Below the pieces are notes generated by a model. That model was given only the letters and a program-made list of their open reading frames with translations, was not told the origin of the DNA and made no database searches. From Bacteroidetes bacterium UBA6183 (GTDB taxonomy: Bacteria > Bacteroidota > Bacteroidia > UKL13-3), in NCBI GenBank assembly GCA_002422865.1, contig DITN01000007.1, positions 26,817 through 90,816 of the forward strand: a stretch of 64,000 bases of DNA, given 5' to 3'. The position numbers and the translations under genes were made by a program. Shown here piece after piece: positions 34,719 through 43,820 of the stretch; position 1 is the stretch's first letter; each line of letters opens with the position of its first letter.

Positions 34719-36083
34719 ATGAAATTTGAATCGATTAATCCGTTTACGGAAAAAAAACTTGCGCAGTTTGATTTTATAAGTGATGAGGCATTAACTATTG
34801 CCTTATCAAAGGCTGATGAAGCGCAAAAGCAGTGGCGTAAAATAAACATATCAGAACGTGTAAAATTCTTTAACAAGTTAGCTGAGTTAATTAAAAAGAA
34901 ACACGAAGAGCTGGCATTATTGGCCACATTAGAAATGGGTAAACCATTGGCCGAAGCAAAACTTGAAGTGTTAAAATGCGCAAGAGGTTGCGAGTATTAT
35001 GCGGCTAACGCATCAACCTTACTTCAACCCAAAATAAGTATTGCAGAAACGGGTAAAATTGTACATCAACTTTACGAGCCATTAGGAGTGATAATGGGCG
35101 TTTTTCCTTGGAATTTTCCATATTGGCAAATATTGCGAAGTGCTGTTCCTATTGTAATTGCCGGTAATGCTATTCTGGTAAAACCTGCACCAAATGTGCC
35201 ACAATGCAGTTTAGCCATTCAACAAATTATTGATGAGTGTGGTTTACCAAATGGTTTAATTCAAGTGGTGTTTGCAACAGAGCAACAGGTAGCGAATTGT
35301 TTGGCCGACCCAAGAATTAAAGCGGCAACCCTAACCGGCAGCGATAAGGCGGGAAGTGCAGTTGCCAGCACTGCAGCTAAATACATCAAAAAATCGGTGT
35401 TAGAATTAGGCGGCAGTGATCCATTTATTGTAATGGAAGATGCAGATTTAGAAGAAACATTAAAGCAAGCCATTACAGCACGTTTTCAAAACAACGGACA
35501 AAGCTGTATTGCTGCCAAACGTTTTATTTTACACGAAAAAATTGCAGAAGAGTTCATTACTAAACTTACTTCTAAAGTAGCGGCTTTAAATTGTGGCAAC
35601 CCATTGGATGAATCAACAAATATTGGCCCTTTGGCACGCAAAGATTTACGTGATAAATTGTCGGAACAAGTAACACAATCTGTAAACAACGGAGCAGTTA
35701 TACATTACCAGCAAACTAACTTTCCCGATAATGGATATTTTTATCCGCCTACTATTTTAACACACATCAACCCAAACTGTGATGCGTATTACCAGGAATT
35801 GTTTGGCCCTGTGGTAAGCATTTATGTAGTAAAAGATGATGAAGCTGCCGTTGATTTAGCAAATGCCACCGAGTACGGTTTGGGTGCAAGTGTATGGAGC
35901 AAAAATATTGAACGCGCAATTGTACTGGCCAATCAAATTGATAGTGGACAAGTTTTCATTAATGAAATGGTTAAGTCACAGCCTTCACATCCTTTTGGAG
36001 GAGTAAAAAAATCGGGTTACGGCAGAGAGTTGGGTGAATTTGGTTTACTTGAATTTTGTAACACCAAAACGTTATGGGTTTAG
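34719..36083 (+). CDS. NAD(P)-dependent aldehyde dehydrogenase, succinate-semialdehyde type
   Basis: A 454-residue aldehyde dehydrogenase. The cofactor motif is GVFPWNFPYWQ. The general base lies in VLELGGSDPFIV. The nucleophile Cys is in NNGQSCIAAKRFI. The late motif reads GPVVSIYVVKDDEAAVDLANATEYGLGASVWS. The shortened N-terminus (MKFESINPFTEKKL) and the residues around the Cys fit the YneI/Sad group, which oxidises succinate semialdehyde to succinate. The exact substrate is inferred. Confidence 0.9.
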   Translation: MKFESINPFTEKKLAQFDFISDEALTIALSKADEAQKQWRKINISERVKFFNKLAELIKKKHEELALLATLEMGKPLAEAKLEVLKCARGCEYYAANASTLLQPKISIAETGKIVHQLYEPLGVIMGVFPWNFPYWQILRSAVPIVIAGNAILVKPAPNVPQCSLAIQQIIDECGLPNGLIQVVFATEQQVANCLADPRIKAATLTGSDKAGSAVASTAAKYIKKSVLELGGSDPFIVMEDADLEETLKQAITARFQNNGQSCIAAKRFILHEKIAEEFITKLTSKVAALNCGNPLDESTNIGPLARKDLRDKLSEQVTQSVNNGAVIHYQQTNFPDNGYFYPPTILTHINPNCDAYYQELFGPVVSIYVVKDDEAAVDLANATEYGLGASVWSKNIERAIVLANQIDSGQVFINEMVKSQPSHPFGGVKKSGYGRELGEFGLLEFCNTKTLWV

Positions 36084-36100
36084 GTGGTTTAATAAAATAG

Positions 36101-36130
36101 TTTGCTGTTTAATAAAATGTGCTACCTTTG
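36101..36130 (+). promoter_or_regulatory. Bacteroidota-type promoter of the response regulator gene
   Basis: TTTG (36101-36104), 18 bases, then TACCTTTG (36123-36130), an exact TAnnTTTG. The transcript should start near 36137, which is inside the longest open frame. This argues for the TTG start codon at 36153. Confidence 0.65.
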
Positions 36131-36152
36131 TGGAGTAAAAACATTAAACACG

Positions 36153-36530
36153 TTGAGAAGAATATTAGCTATAGATGATGACCCCATAAATAGACAGCTG
36201 TTAGAAATATACCTAGCCAACGATTTTGAGCATAAAGTGGTAAACAATGCCAAACAAGCCATTGATGCTTTAGGTAAAGCCGAGTTTGATTTAATTGTAA
36301 CGGATATAAATTTAGAAGGGGCCGAAGACGGAATTTGGTTAGCCAGATACATTAAAGCTGCGCCCAAATACGAGCACATTCCTGTAATTGCATTTACCGC
36401 ACATTTAATTAGTTATTTAGGCAGGGATAATTTTAAAGATGCATTTGATTACATTATTGAAAAGCCTGTAATGAAAAAGCAATTTGTAGCTAAGTTAAAC
36501 GAAATACTAAGTACATTAGAATTACAATAA
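36153..36530 (+). CDS. Single-domain response regulator
   Basis: The open frame begins at 36102, but a strong promoter lies inside its first 30 bases. Receiver homology begins only at LRRILAIDDDPINRQ. I therefore choose TTG at 36153, which gives a 125-residue protein. It has the acidic pair IDDD, phospho-acceptor Asp51 in IVTDINLEG and the conserved Lys in IIEKPVMKKQ. There is no output domain. No kinase gene is adjacent, so its partner is unknown. It lies convergent to the double-AAA gene with a shared terminator. Confidence 0.85.
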   Translation: MRRILAIDDDPINRQLLEIYLANDFEHKVVNNAKQAIDALGKAEFDLIVTDINLEGAEDGIWLARYIKAAPKYEHIPVIAFTAHLISYLGRDNFKDAFDYIIEKPVMKKQFVAKLNEILSTLELQ

Positions 36531-36532
36531 AC

Positions 36533-36565
36533 AAAAAAGCGATGACTATTAATCATCGCTTTTTT
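36533..36565. terminator. Bidirectional terminator
   Basis: AAAAAAGCGATGA (36533-36545) pairs with TCATCGCTTTTTT (36553-36565). The perfect 13-base stem separates two convergent genes. Confidence 0.88.
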
Positions 36566-36585
36566 GTTTGACATATCTTTAAAAT

Positions 36586-39210
36586 TTAGCTTTTTCCGGA
36601 GTTAAAACCAATGGTACGCTTATCATTTGCAGCTTTGTAATCTATTTTAAACTCCTCAACATCTTCATAAGTTAGCTCCTGAATCATGTCGATAGTTCTT
36701 TGTTCGGTTTCTACTTTGGCTAACCTGAGGTGTTGGTTTTTAATGGCCTCTTCAATTAATTTTCTTACACTACGTGCATTGCCAAAATATTGGTTGCGTG
36801 TTTTGTATTGAAACTCCAAATAAGCTTTTAAATGCTCGCGGGCCTTTTCATCAGGTTTAATGCTGTTGCTGCTTAACATACGAATGGCAATATCATAAAG
36901 CTGTTCAGCATTGTAATCATCAAAAAACAAGGTCCTGTCAAAGCGTGAGCTTAAGCCCGGGTTTGATTCCAAGAAACGTTTCATGTTATCGGTATAACCG
37001 GCAACAATTACCACAAACTCACCACGCTCATCTTCCATACGCTTAAGTATGGCTTCAATAGCTTCTTTACCAAAATCATTTTCACCACCTTCACTTAATG
37101 CGTATGCTTCATCAACAAACAAAACACCGCCCATGGCTTTATTAATTACCTCGTTGGTTTTAAGTGCGGTTTGACCTACGTATCCACCAACTAAAGCTTG
37201 CCTATCGCACTCCACTAAATTACCGCGTTCTAGTATGCCTAACGCCTTGTAAATTTGAGCCAGCAAACGCGCAACAGTGGTTTTACCTGTACCCGGATTA
37301 CCAGTGAATACAGCATGTAAAGAGAAACTTTGACGAATGTCTTTCCCAATTTCTTTGTAAAAACGAACCAATTTCACCAACTCATCAATTTCAGTTTTTA
37401 CCGCACCCAATCCAATCATGCTGTGCAAAGTGGCCAATGCCGAACGCAATAATTCTTCATCAACTGGAATATCTGCAATACTTCTGGTTTTAGGTGCAAA
37501 TATTTTACCTATATCTTCAGCATGTATGGTTGATAAGTCTTCTTTGGTTAATGATGCCGGATTTTCGTTTAACATGATGCGTAAGCCCATATTCATTTTT
37601 GCATCATCAATCAATTTGTTCACATAACGCGCGTTACCAAAAGTTTTATCTCTGTCGCGATATGCATCAACCAATTTTTTGTACATAAAATCTCTGGCCT
37701 CAGCATTTAAAACTACGGCTCTTTTTTGTGAGGTGTAATCGGTAATTTTCATCAGCTCCTGAGGGGTGTAGTCCGGGAAATCGTAGTACATGCTAAAACG
37801 AGATTTTAATCCCGGATTCGACTCCATAAAACTATTCATCTCATCAGGATAACCTGCAACAATTATGGCCAGATCACCGTCACCGTCACTCATTTCTTTC
37901 AGCAATATTTCAATCGATTCTTTACCGAAATCTTTCGAGTCATCATTTTTACGAGCAAGCGCGTATGCCTCATCAATAAACAAAATGCCACCTTTAGCCT
38001 TTTTAATAATATCCTTGGTTTTAGGCGCAGTCTGACCAATGTATTCGGCCACCAAATCACTTCGGTCAACTTCAACAACATGTCCTTTTGTAAGCAATCC
38101 TAACTCTTGATAAATCTTACCCAGCATTTTGGCAACAGTAGTTTTACCAGTTCCTGGGTTACCGGTAAACACCGCATGAAGGTTAATTTTATCATTATCT
38201 TCAAATCCCTTTTCTCTACGTATTTTTATAAAGTTGAGGTAAGTGGTGTATTCTTTAACCTTCTTTTTAATGCTGTCTAAACCAATCAAAGCATCCAGTT
38301 CGTGTAGTACACTTTCTACCTTGCTATCGTTGGGTGTTGTTGCCTTTTCGGTAACAGGTTTTAGTTTGTACTTGGGTTGAATGGTAGAAATAACCGGGGT
38401 GTCATCAAATATAAATTCAGCACCCACCTCAAAAGGAATGCTTGCAATAATTTGGTCCATGAACACTACATCAACCGAGTAAACGTCATTTCCCCAAGTG
38501 CCTTTTAAATCGCTTCCCCAGCCAATGCTACATTCAAACTCATGCTCTTTTCCACCAACCTCCAATAACTTTTCAATACGTCCTTTTAACTGTCCGCTGT
38601 GGGTTTTAAAATTGAAGAACATTTCGCATTGCCAAGCCTCGTTACTTTTTACCAAGTTTTCGCAGGCAAGTTCAACCCAAACATAACGTGTTTCGGTTTC
38701 GCTAAATGCACGTAAATATTTACGGTCTTTTTTTATTACGTTGCTATCGGGCCCTTCGTAAAGTTTTATTTCTTTTAGCGTAAAATACGGATTAACGGTG
38801 TCGGTAACTATGCCTTGGTCTTCAATGTAAAAACGTGTTTCGGCAATAAGTACATTATCAATCCATGCCTCCCAGCGGTACACACCTTTTTTCCAGTATA
38901 CTCCGGGCGTTTTAACACCCCAACCTTCACGCACATACACAATATTTTCGTCTTTGCGTATGGTTCTATCAGCAGTAAGGTTACAAATTTCGATATTGTC
39001 TACATGATGCACGCACTTCAAATTCATGCGCACTTCCCAGTCTTTCTCATCAAAAAGTTTGTTAAAAAACGAAAGCTCGCAGTAAATAAAAGTGCATTCA
39101 GCTTCGTCATACACTTGACGGTATTTTTTTTCATTATTGGCAAGCCATTCTGTAGAGCCGAATATTTTCAGGTCTCTAAACTTATAATTAACCGGATTTT
39201 CCTTGGCCAT
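36586..39210 (-). CDS. Double-AAA+ ATPase, CbbX/SpoVK-like, with duplicated N-terminal domain
   Basis: An 874-residue cytoplasmic protein. The N-terminal 270 residues are two copies of a beta-rich domain (about 10-130 and 143-265). Each opens with a motif like LKIF...KKYRQVYDEAECTFIYCELSF or IKLY...RKYLRAFSETETRYVWVELAC. Two AAA+ modules of the CbbX/SpoVK type follow. Walker A motifs are NPGTGKTT at 351-358 and 638-645, and Walker B motifs are FIDEAYAL and FVDEAYAL. CbbX relatives remodel protein complexes. The beta domains could choose the client. No neighbour hints at the target. Confidence 0.85.
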   Translation of the reverse strand: MAKENPVNYKFRDLKIFGSTEWLANNEKKYRQVYDEAECTFIYCELSFFNKLFDEKDWEVRMNLKCVHHVDNIEICNLTADRTIRKDENIVYVREGWGVKTPGVYWKKGVYRWEAWIDNVLIAETRFYIEDQGIVTDTVNPYFTLKEIKLYEGPDSNVIKKDRKYLRAFSETETRYVWVELACENLVKSNEAWQCEMFFNFKTHSGQLKGRIEKLLEVGGKEHEFECSIGWGSDLKGTWGNDVYSVDVVFMDQIIASIPFEVGAEFIFDDTPVISTIQPKYKLKPVTEKATTPNDSKVESVLHELDALIGLDSIKKKVKEYTTYLNFIKIRREKGFEDNDKINLHAVFTGNPGTGKTTVAKMLGKIYQELGLLTKGHVVEVDRSDLVAEYIGQTAPKTKDIIKKAKGGILFIDEAYALARKNDDSKDFGKESIEILLKEMSDGDGDLAIIVAGYPDEMNSFMESNPGLKSRFSMYYDFPDYTPQELMKITDYTSQKRAVVLNAEARDFMYKKLVDAYRDRDKTFGNARYVNKLIDDAKMNMGLRIMLNENPASLTKEDLSTIHAEDIGKIFAPKTRSIADIPVDEELLRSALATLHSMIGLGAVKTEIDELVKLVRFYKEIGKDIRQSFSLHAVFTGNPGTGKTTVARLLAQIYKALGILERGNLVECDRQALVGGYVGQTALKTNEVINKAMGGVLFVDEAYALSEGGENDFGKEAIEAILKRMEDERGEFVVIVAGYTDNMKRFLESNPGLSSRFDRTLFFDDYNAEQLYDIAIRMLSSNSIKPDEKAREHLKAYLEFQYKTRNQYFGNARSVRKLIEEAIKNQHLRLAKVETEQRTIDMIQELTYEDVEEFKIDYKAANDKRTIGFNSGKS

Positions 39211-39502
39211 AATAGTGTAGTTTAATGTGTAACGAAAACACCTTGGTACTTCTTGTCACCAAGTAAAAAGTCTTTTTGCTTTTTAACTCAAGGCATTTCT
39301 TGTACCAACTTTGCATAATAGATTAAATAAAACAAGCGTAAGGTTGTATTGATTTTATAAACGTCAAATAATCAAAACAATATATTTAGCACAAAATTGG
39401 GCTAAAAAGCGGGCAGAATAATAAATGATAATTTTTGAGAAAATGTTTGGTAGTTATGGGGTAGATGCATACTTTTGCCACTCCTAAAAATTTAGGAGGC
39501 CC

Positions 39503-39592
39503 GGAGAGATGGGTGAGTGGCTGAAACCACCGGTTTGCTAAACCGACATACGGATTACATCTGTATCGAGGGTTCGAATCCCTCTCTCTCCG
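39503..39592 (+). tRNA. tRNA-Ser (anticodon GCU)
   Basis: The acceptor arms GGAGAGA (39503-39509) and TCTCTCC (39585-39591) pair, with G39592 as discriminator. The anticodon loop TTGCTAA holds GCT at 39537-39539. The long variable arm (ATACGG...CTGTAT) marks a serine tRNA, and the T arm is GAGGG-TTCGAAT-CCCTC. CCA is not encoded. It reads AGC and AGU codons. Confidence 0.95.
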
Positions 39593-39695
39593 CAAGCTTG
39601 TCCAAATTAAGTTAGCATAATATTTGGAAAAACATTGCAAAAGTTTACTTTTGCACCTCGTTTAGGTAGCGTAAATACAACACCAAAAACGTTTT

Positions 39696-39769
39696 CGGGG
39701 TGTAGCGTAGCCCGGTATCGCGCCACATTTGGGATGTGGAGGTCGTAGGTTCGAATCCTGCCACCCCGA
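39696..39769 (+). tRNA. tRNA-Pro (anticodon UGG)
   Basis: The acceptor arms CGGGGTG (39696-39702) and CACCCCG (39762-39768) pair, with A39769 as discriminator. The anticodon stem is CCACA/TGTGG with TGG at 39730-39732, and the T arm is GTAGG-TTCGAAT-CCTGC. CCA is not encoded. It lies 103 bases after tRNA-Ser. Confidence 0.96.
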
Positions 39770-39771
39770 CT

Positions 39772-39803
39772 AAAAAGCCTGACTCAATGAGTTGGGCTTT
39801 TTT
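39772..39803 (+). terminator. Terminator after tRNA-Pro
   Basis: AAAAAGCC (39772-39779) pairs with GGCTTTTT (39795-39802), with a T-rich end, directly after the tRNA. Confidence 0.65.
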
Positions 39804-39830
39804 GTTGGATCTATTTTTAAAGCGTATAAA

Positions 39831-39861
39831 AAAACGGTTGCTAAATTTTAGCAACCGTTTT
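39831..39861 (-). terminator. Terminator of the minus-strand envelope operon
   Basis: AAAACGGTTGCTAAA (39831-39845) pairs with TTTAGCAACCGTTTT (39847-39861). The stem has A/T runs on both sides and lies just after the stop of the barrel gene at 39890. Confidence 0.75.
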
Positions 39862-39889
39862 GTAAACGATTCATAAAGTTATTGTTGAT

Positions 39890-40573
39890 TTAGAAGGCAA
39901 ATCCCACTACCCAACTTAAATTAAAGCTTAGCCCATTAACAGGAGCGGGAGTAAGCCATTGTTTATTGGCTTCAGGTTGCGCATTTAGGTATGCAGTAAA
40001 CGATAAATCGCTGGTAACTATACTTGTGTATGTAACACCAAGTTTCAGTCCTATTCTATTTACGCTGAAATCATGTGGTTGGAATTCTACCTCCTTTATG
40101 TTGGATGCTGAATTATTTCCCACATAAGTGGCAGAGTTAAGCTCTTCTCTTATTTTTCCATGTAAATAATTGAATCCTAAATAAAAGCTGTTTGCCCCAT
40201 CTTCGTCAAACTCATCAAAGTAATATTTCGACTCATATCCGATAAAATAACCTTTAGCTGAATAATACCCCTCATCAAACCTGTATCCCTGAATGTTTGC
40301 AGGAGAATAGTTGGTATAATACCTAGTCACTCGATTATCATCAAGATGAATTATTTTATTATAGGTTAAGCTCACGGCCAATCTTTCTCCTATTAATCTT
40401 TCGTATCCACAGGTATAGCCAAAGCGCGCAGCACCTAATTCTTCATCAGCAAGATGCTCTGCCAAGGTCCAATTATCATAGCTTAGTCCGCCTAATTTTA
40501 TGATATTTCTTTTTTGTGAAAATGCACTAAAACATATTGAGGTAAGTACGATGAGTATAGATAGTTTTCTCAT
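39890..40573 (-). CDS. Putative outer-membrane beta-barrel protein
   Basis: A 227-residue protein with a signal peptide (LTSICFSAFSQ). Its mature part is built from alternating strands with many Tyr and Phe (ARFGYTCGYERLIGERLAVSLTYNKI, FNLSWVVGFAF at the end), as in 8- to 10-stranded barrels. No named family was recognised. Its ATG overlaps the TGA of the preceding protease gene (ATGA), so the two are translated together. It may be a partner or substrate of that protease. Confidence 0.65.
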   Translation of the reverse strand: MRKLSILIVLTSICFSAFSQKRNIIKLGGLSYDNWTLAEHLADEELGAARFGYTCGYERLIGERLAVSLTYNKIIHLDDNRVTRYYTNYSPANIQGYRFDEGYYSAKGYFIGYESKYYFDEFDEDGANSFYLGFNYLHGKIREELNSATYVGNNSASNIKEVEFQPHDFSVNRIGLKLGVTYTSIVTSDLSFTAYLNAQPEANKQWLTPAPVNGLSFNLSWVVGFAF

Positions 40574-42087
40574 TTTTTTGTTTCTGTTTTTATGTTGAGT
40601 ACTTCTAAAATTGTGTTAGATGGTACACAAAAGCCAATACCTTCAATCCCATCTCCCATAAGTTTCATTGTTACCATTCCTATCACTTCACCATCTTCGT
40701 TTAAAAGTGGGCCACCACTGTTTCCTTTGTTAATGGTAACATCTGTTTGGAGGTAAATTTTTTCGGCTATTTTTCTTTTACCGCTGATAATACCTTTAGT
40801 AACCGATTGGCCTAATGAGATATCACTTGGTGTACCAATGGCAAAAACATCTTCTCCGGTTTGTGCCGAATCAGAGTTAATAAGCGACAAGCCTCTAAAG
40901 TTTTGCCCACTAATTTTTAGTAATGCCACATCATAAATTTCATCCCCTCGAACAACATCCGCAGTTAAAGTAACCGATTCGTTTAACTGAACATCTACTT
41001 GTGTTTTATTTTTTATGACATGATAATTGGTGATTAGGTATCCATCTTCAGAGATAAAAAAACCACTCCCATGTCCTTCATCATGCTTAATGGTTACAAC
41101 ACCTTTCATTAAATAGGCAATAAGTTCTTTATTCTTTCTAAAAATGGGTGTTTTAGCATGTGTTATTTTAATCTCGCTATAAAGGCTAATAGGATCTTCT
41201 TTACTTTTACCTTCAGTAAGCAACAGATTAAAGGTGGTATCATTTTCAATGATACCGGATAGCATTTCACTCATGCTTCTGGCAAGAAGCGTTTTTGTAT
41301 CAGCCTTTTCACTTTTTTTGCTAAAATTTTCAGTAACTTCTTTAATTAACTTACCCGATCTTTTAGAAAACTTCCAAGTAATAGATGCATCTATTTTGGT
41401 GTAATACACCCCTTTCTCTTTTAAAAAGTTTGATTTTAGTGTATTAACAATTGGGGTAATCTGTATGGTGTTGGCGTTTGCTAAAAGGGAATTTTCTTTG
41501 TACGAATCATCGTTACAATTGATGATTTTGTAGCGATTATAAGATTGATCATCACAGAGCAATGACTTGTATATGTAAGAATTATAAGATGATTTTTTAA
41601 AATAAACAGGATCATTCATACTTAATCCAATTCTACTGCCATCACTTACTTTCCATTGTGTTTCTTCAAATAATAAACTTACTCGTTCTACATCTTTACT
41701 ATAAATTCTTTTTAGATTAACAGAGAAAGTATCTTGGTTAAATTTATAAATATTGCCTGTAGGATAATCAACTATACAAGGAATACAAAACAGCATTGCA
41801 TCAAGAAAGGCGAAGCCGGCTTTCTCTAATTTATCAATAGTTATTTTTTGCGACTCGTAGTTGTCTTTTTCTATGCTTAGCGTCTGAATACCAGTTTTGT
41901 TAACTGGATTGTATAATAATGGGGTAGTTCCAATTAATTGATTTTTGCTATCGAATACCTTTGCATTGGGCGTGTTGGTGGTGATGTAAATACCTTTAGG
42001 TTTTTTGGAGTTGCTATCCAAAATAGTTGCACAACCAGATGCGAATAGGGCAGTGATTGTAGCAACTAATGTTATTTGTTTTCTCAT
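40570..42087 (-). CDS. PEGA-domain lipoprotein with trypsin-like (DegP-type) protease domain
   Basis: The ATG at 42087 gives a 505-residue lipoprotein with the lipobox ALFASGCATIL, so I prefer it to the TTG frame start 24 bases earlier. A PEGA domain follows (GIYITTNTPNAKVFDSKNQ), then a middle region. The S1C protease domain has the catalytic His in ITNYHV, Asp in YDVALL and Ser in GNSGGPLL, all intact. No PDZ domain is present, unlike DegP. PEGA domains bind surface or cell-wall structures. The enzyme probably works in the periplasm on envelope proteins. It is coupled to the barrel gene that follows. Confidence 0.88.
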   Translation of the reverse strand: MRKQITLVATITALFASGCATILDSNSKKPKGIYITTNTPNAKVFDSKNQLIGTTPLLYNPVNKTGIQTLSIEKDNYESQKITIDKLEKAGFAFLDAMLFCIPCIVDYPTGNIYKFNQDTFSVNLKRIYSKDVERVSLLFEETQWKVSDGSRIGLSMNDPVYFKKSSYNSYIYKSLLCDDQSYNRYKIINCNDDSYKENSLLANANTIQITPIVNTLKSNFLKEKGVYYTKIDASITWKFSKRSGKLIKEVTENFSKKSEKADTKTLLARSMSEMLSGIIENDTTFNLLLTEGKSKEDPISLYSEIKITHAKTPIFRKNKELIAYLMKGVVTIKHDEGHGSGFFISEDGYLITNYHVIKNKTQVDVQLNESVTLTADVVRGDEIYDVALLKISGQNFRGLSLINSDSAQTGEDVFAIGTPSDISLGQSVTKGIISGKRKIAEKIYLQTDVTINKGNSGGPLLNEDGEVIGMVTMKLMGDGIEGIGFCVPSNTILEVLNIKTETKK

Positions 42088-42126
42088 TCTTATTTGTGAC
42101 TTTATTGCCAACTAATCAGCTAAAAA

Positions 42127-43665
42127 TTAGTTAATTGTGATAATCCCAAATCTATGCGATTTGCCTTTTTCAGCATAGATAAGTGTTTGTTTGTCGTTTA
42201 ACTTTTGGTTGTATTTAGGCACAAATGCTGATTTACCTTCTGATTTAGACTTAAAGAAAATTTCAGTACTATACTCTCCTGTTTTTTGATTAACGGTGGC
42301 TAATGCAACTACCAATTTTTTCGGGTTGCGTGTAGAGGCAATGTATTTACCCTTTTTATCAGGTTTACTTTTTGGTGATAAGTTTTTAGGGTTGTCATTA
42401 AACATCATGTAAAGATTTTCTTTGTCGCTTACAAAAACATATGATGAATAATGACCCCCATCATCTTTACTTACTTGTCTCTTAGGTACTTTTTGTACCC
42501 AGTTTAACTCCGCATTTTTGGTTAAACTAACCACCATAATATCGTTGTAATAATAGGTATAAGTGGTTCTTGTTATACCAGTTCTTGGATCGGTAACGGT
42601 TGTAATAATTAATTGATAAGCTTCACTAACAATAAAAAAGTCACCATTTTCTTTTACCAAAATTTGGCGCACATCATAATTCATTTGAATACCTTTTCCC
42701 TTTTTGGCAGCTCTTTCAGTTGTAAATAAAAGTAGATCTTTTTTGCTAAATGGAACAGTTTTTTCTAACTCGGTTGCGAGAGTTTTGGTATTTATTCTGG
42801 TTAAAAATACACCTTGAATACCCCCTTTTTTGTCGTAGTAAAAGCCGGTGAATTGTAATTGACCGTCTACATAGGCAAAGTTTAAGTCTGAAATTCTGAA
42901 GGCTTTTCCAAACTCAACTTTAACCTCTTCCAATTTATTGGTAGTTGGGTAGTATGCAAAAACCACTTTTTTAACTATGTCTTTAGATATTGGTAATTCA
43001 CCGTACATATACACATTACCTATGTCGTCTATTTGATAACCTAAAATACTGAATTTACTGTCTTTGTAAGGTAATTCAATTGGTTTTTCCCATACCAATT
43101 TAAAGTCAACATCGTAAAGTTTATAGTTAACTTGGTCGTTACCTTTTTTGGTGTAACCTTCGTTATGTGTAATTAGAAACTTTTCCGAGCTTTCGATATA
43201 GTGTATATCAAAGTTACCTCTATCTTTTTTGCCCTTGTAAAAAATTTCATCAATTAATTTTACTTCATGTTTTGTACCTGATTTATCAAGCACGGTCATG
43301 TAAAGCCTATTAACATCTGCTTTTTGGTCAACCTGTGAATTGAAAACTAATATTTTGTCCTTTACTTTGTAAATAGCCTCCCTTGGTGCACGTTTTTTGT
43401 TTATCTCATTAGGGATATCAATAGTGTATTCAACCTCATGGTCTAAATTTTGACGAGCAATGCTGCTTTTAGATGCGCTAAACAAGCTACCAACTGTACT
43501 TTTTGTGATAAAGTATCCATTGGCATCACTACCAATTACCCCGCCAATATTGGTTAGTTTTTCAGTCTTGACTTCATTACCCCACTTTACATCAATGTTT
43601 TGGGCTGTTCCCAGATTATAAAAGGCAAAAATAGCGATAGCCAGATTGAGTAGATTTTTTTTCAT
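42127..43665 (-). CDS. Secreted protein of unknown family (paralogue 1)
   Basis: A 512-residue protein with a signal peptide ending NLGTAQ. The body is beta-rich and reads like repeated blades (VYMYGELPISKDIVKKVVFAYYP, YSSYVFVSDKENLYMMFNDNPKN), possibly a beta-propeller. It ends YAEKGKSHRFGIITIN. It is clearly related along its whole length to the protein at 49171 (shared segments such as YKGKKDRGNFDI/YKGRKDKGSFII and NEGYTKKGNDQVNYKLY/NEGFTKKGNDEVSFKLY). No known domain was recognised. A minus-strand -7-like element (TAACTTTG) lies at 43721-43714. Confidence 0.7.
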   Translation of the reverse strand: MKKNLLNLAIAIFAFYNLGTAQNIDVKWGNEVKTEKLTNIGGVIGSDANGYFITKSTVGSLFSASKSSIARQNLDHEVEYTIDIPNEINKKRAPREAIYKVKDKILVFNSQVDQKADVNRLYMTVLDKSGTKHEVKLIDEIFYKGKKDRGNFDIHYIESSEKFLITHNEGYTKKGNDQVNYKLYDVDFKLVWEKPIELPYKDSKFSILGYQIDDIGNVYMYGELPISKDIVKKVVFAYYPTTNKLEEVKVEFGKAFRISDLNFAYVDGQLQFTGFYYDKKGGIQGVFLTRINTKTLATELEKTVPFSKKDLLLFTTERAAKKGKGIQMNYDVRQILVKENGDFFIVSEAYQLIITTVTDPRTGITRTTYTYYYNDIMVVSLTKNAELNWVQKVPKRQVSKDDGGHYSSYVFVSDKENLYMMFNDNPKNLSPKSKPDKKGKYIASTRNPKKLVVALATVNQKTGEYSTEIFFKSKSEGKSAFVPKYNQKLNDKQTLIYAEKGKSHRFGIITIN

Positions 43666-43713
43666 ATGTAAATAAAATTAGATGTAGCAATTAATGATTT
43701 AGCGCTTATAATT

Positions 43714-43721
43714 CAAAGTTA
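43714..43721 (-). promoter_or_regulatory. -7-like element TAACTTTG upstream of the gene at 43665
   Basis: On the minus strand this is an exact TAnnTTTG, 48 bases before the start codon. A TTG at the proper distance upstream is not seen, so it is tentative. Confidence 0.3.
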
Positions 43722-43782
43722 TATTTTAATTTCAAGCGCACGGGCTATATAACTGCAATGTTTTTTGGCATTGATGCAATAA

Positions 43783-43809
43783 AAATGGCCCCCATTTAGG
43801 TGGCCATTT
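43783..43809 (-). terminator. Terminator of the threonine dehydrogenase-like gene
   Basis: AAATGGCC (43783-43790) pairs with GGCCATTT (43802-43809), followed on the minus strand by a T-rich end. It lies 12 bases after the stop at 43821. Confidence 0.65.
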
Positions 43810-43820
43810 CAAATTTTCGT

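Noticed and set aside
36102..36152. Extended N-terminus of the response regulator starting at 36102
   Set aside because: A strong promoter lies within it and receiver homology begins only at 36153.
39211..39502. Spacer before tRNA-Ser with the short hairpin CTTGGT/ACCAAG (39242-39263)
   Set aside because: The hairpin is only six base pairs. I see no gene, promoter of standard form, or integration-site duplication, so the tRNA genes do not look like an island border.
39386..39854. Two minus-strand open frames over the tRNA genes, with peptide patterns such as RERDSNPRY and GFEPTTS
   Set aside because: These are the well-known false proteins produced by reading tRNA genes backwards. The tRNAs explain the sequence.
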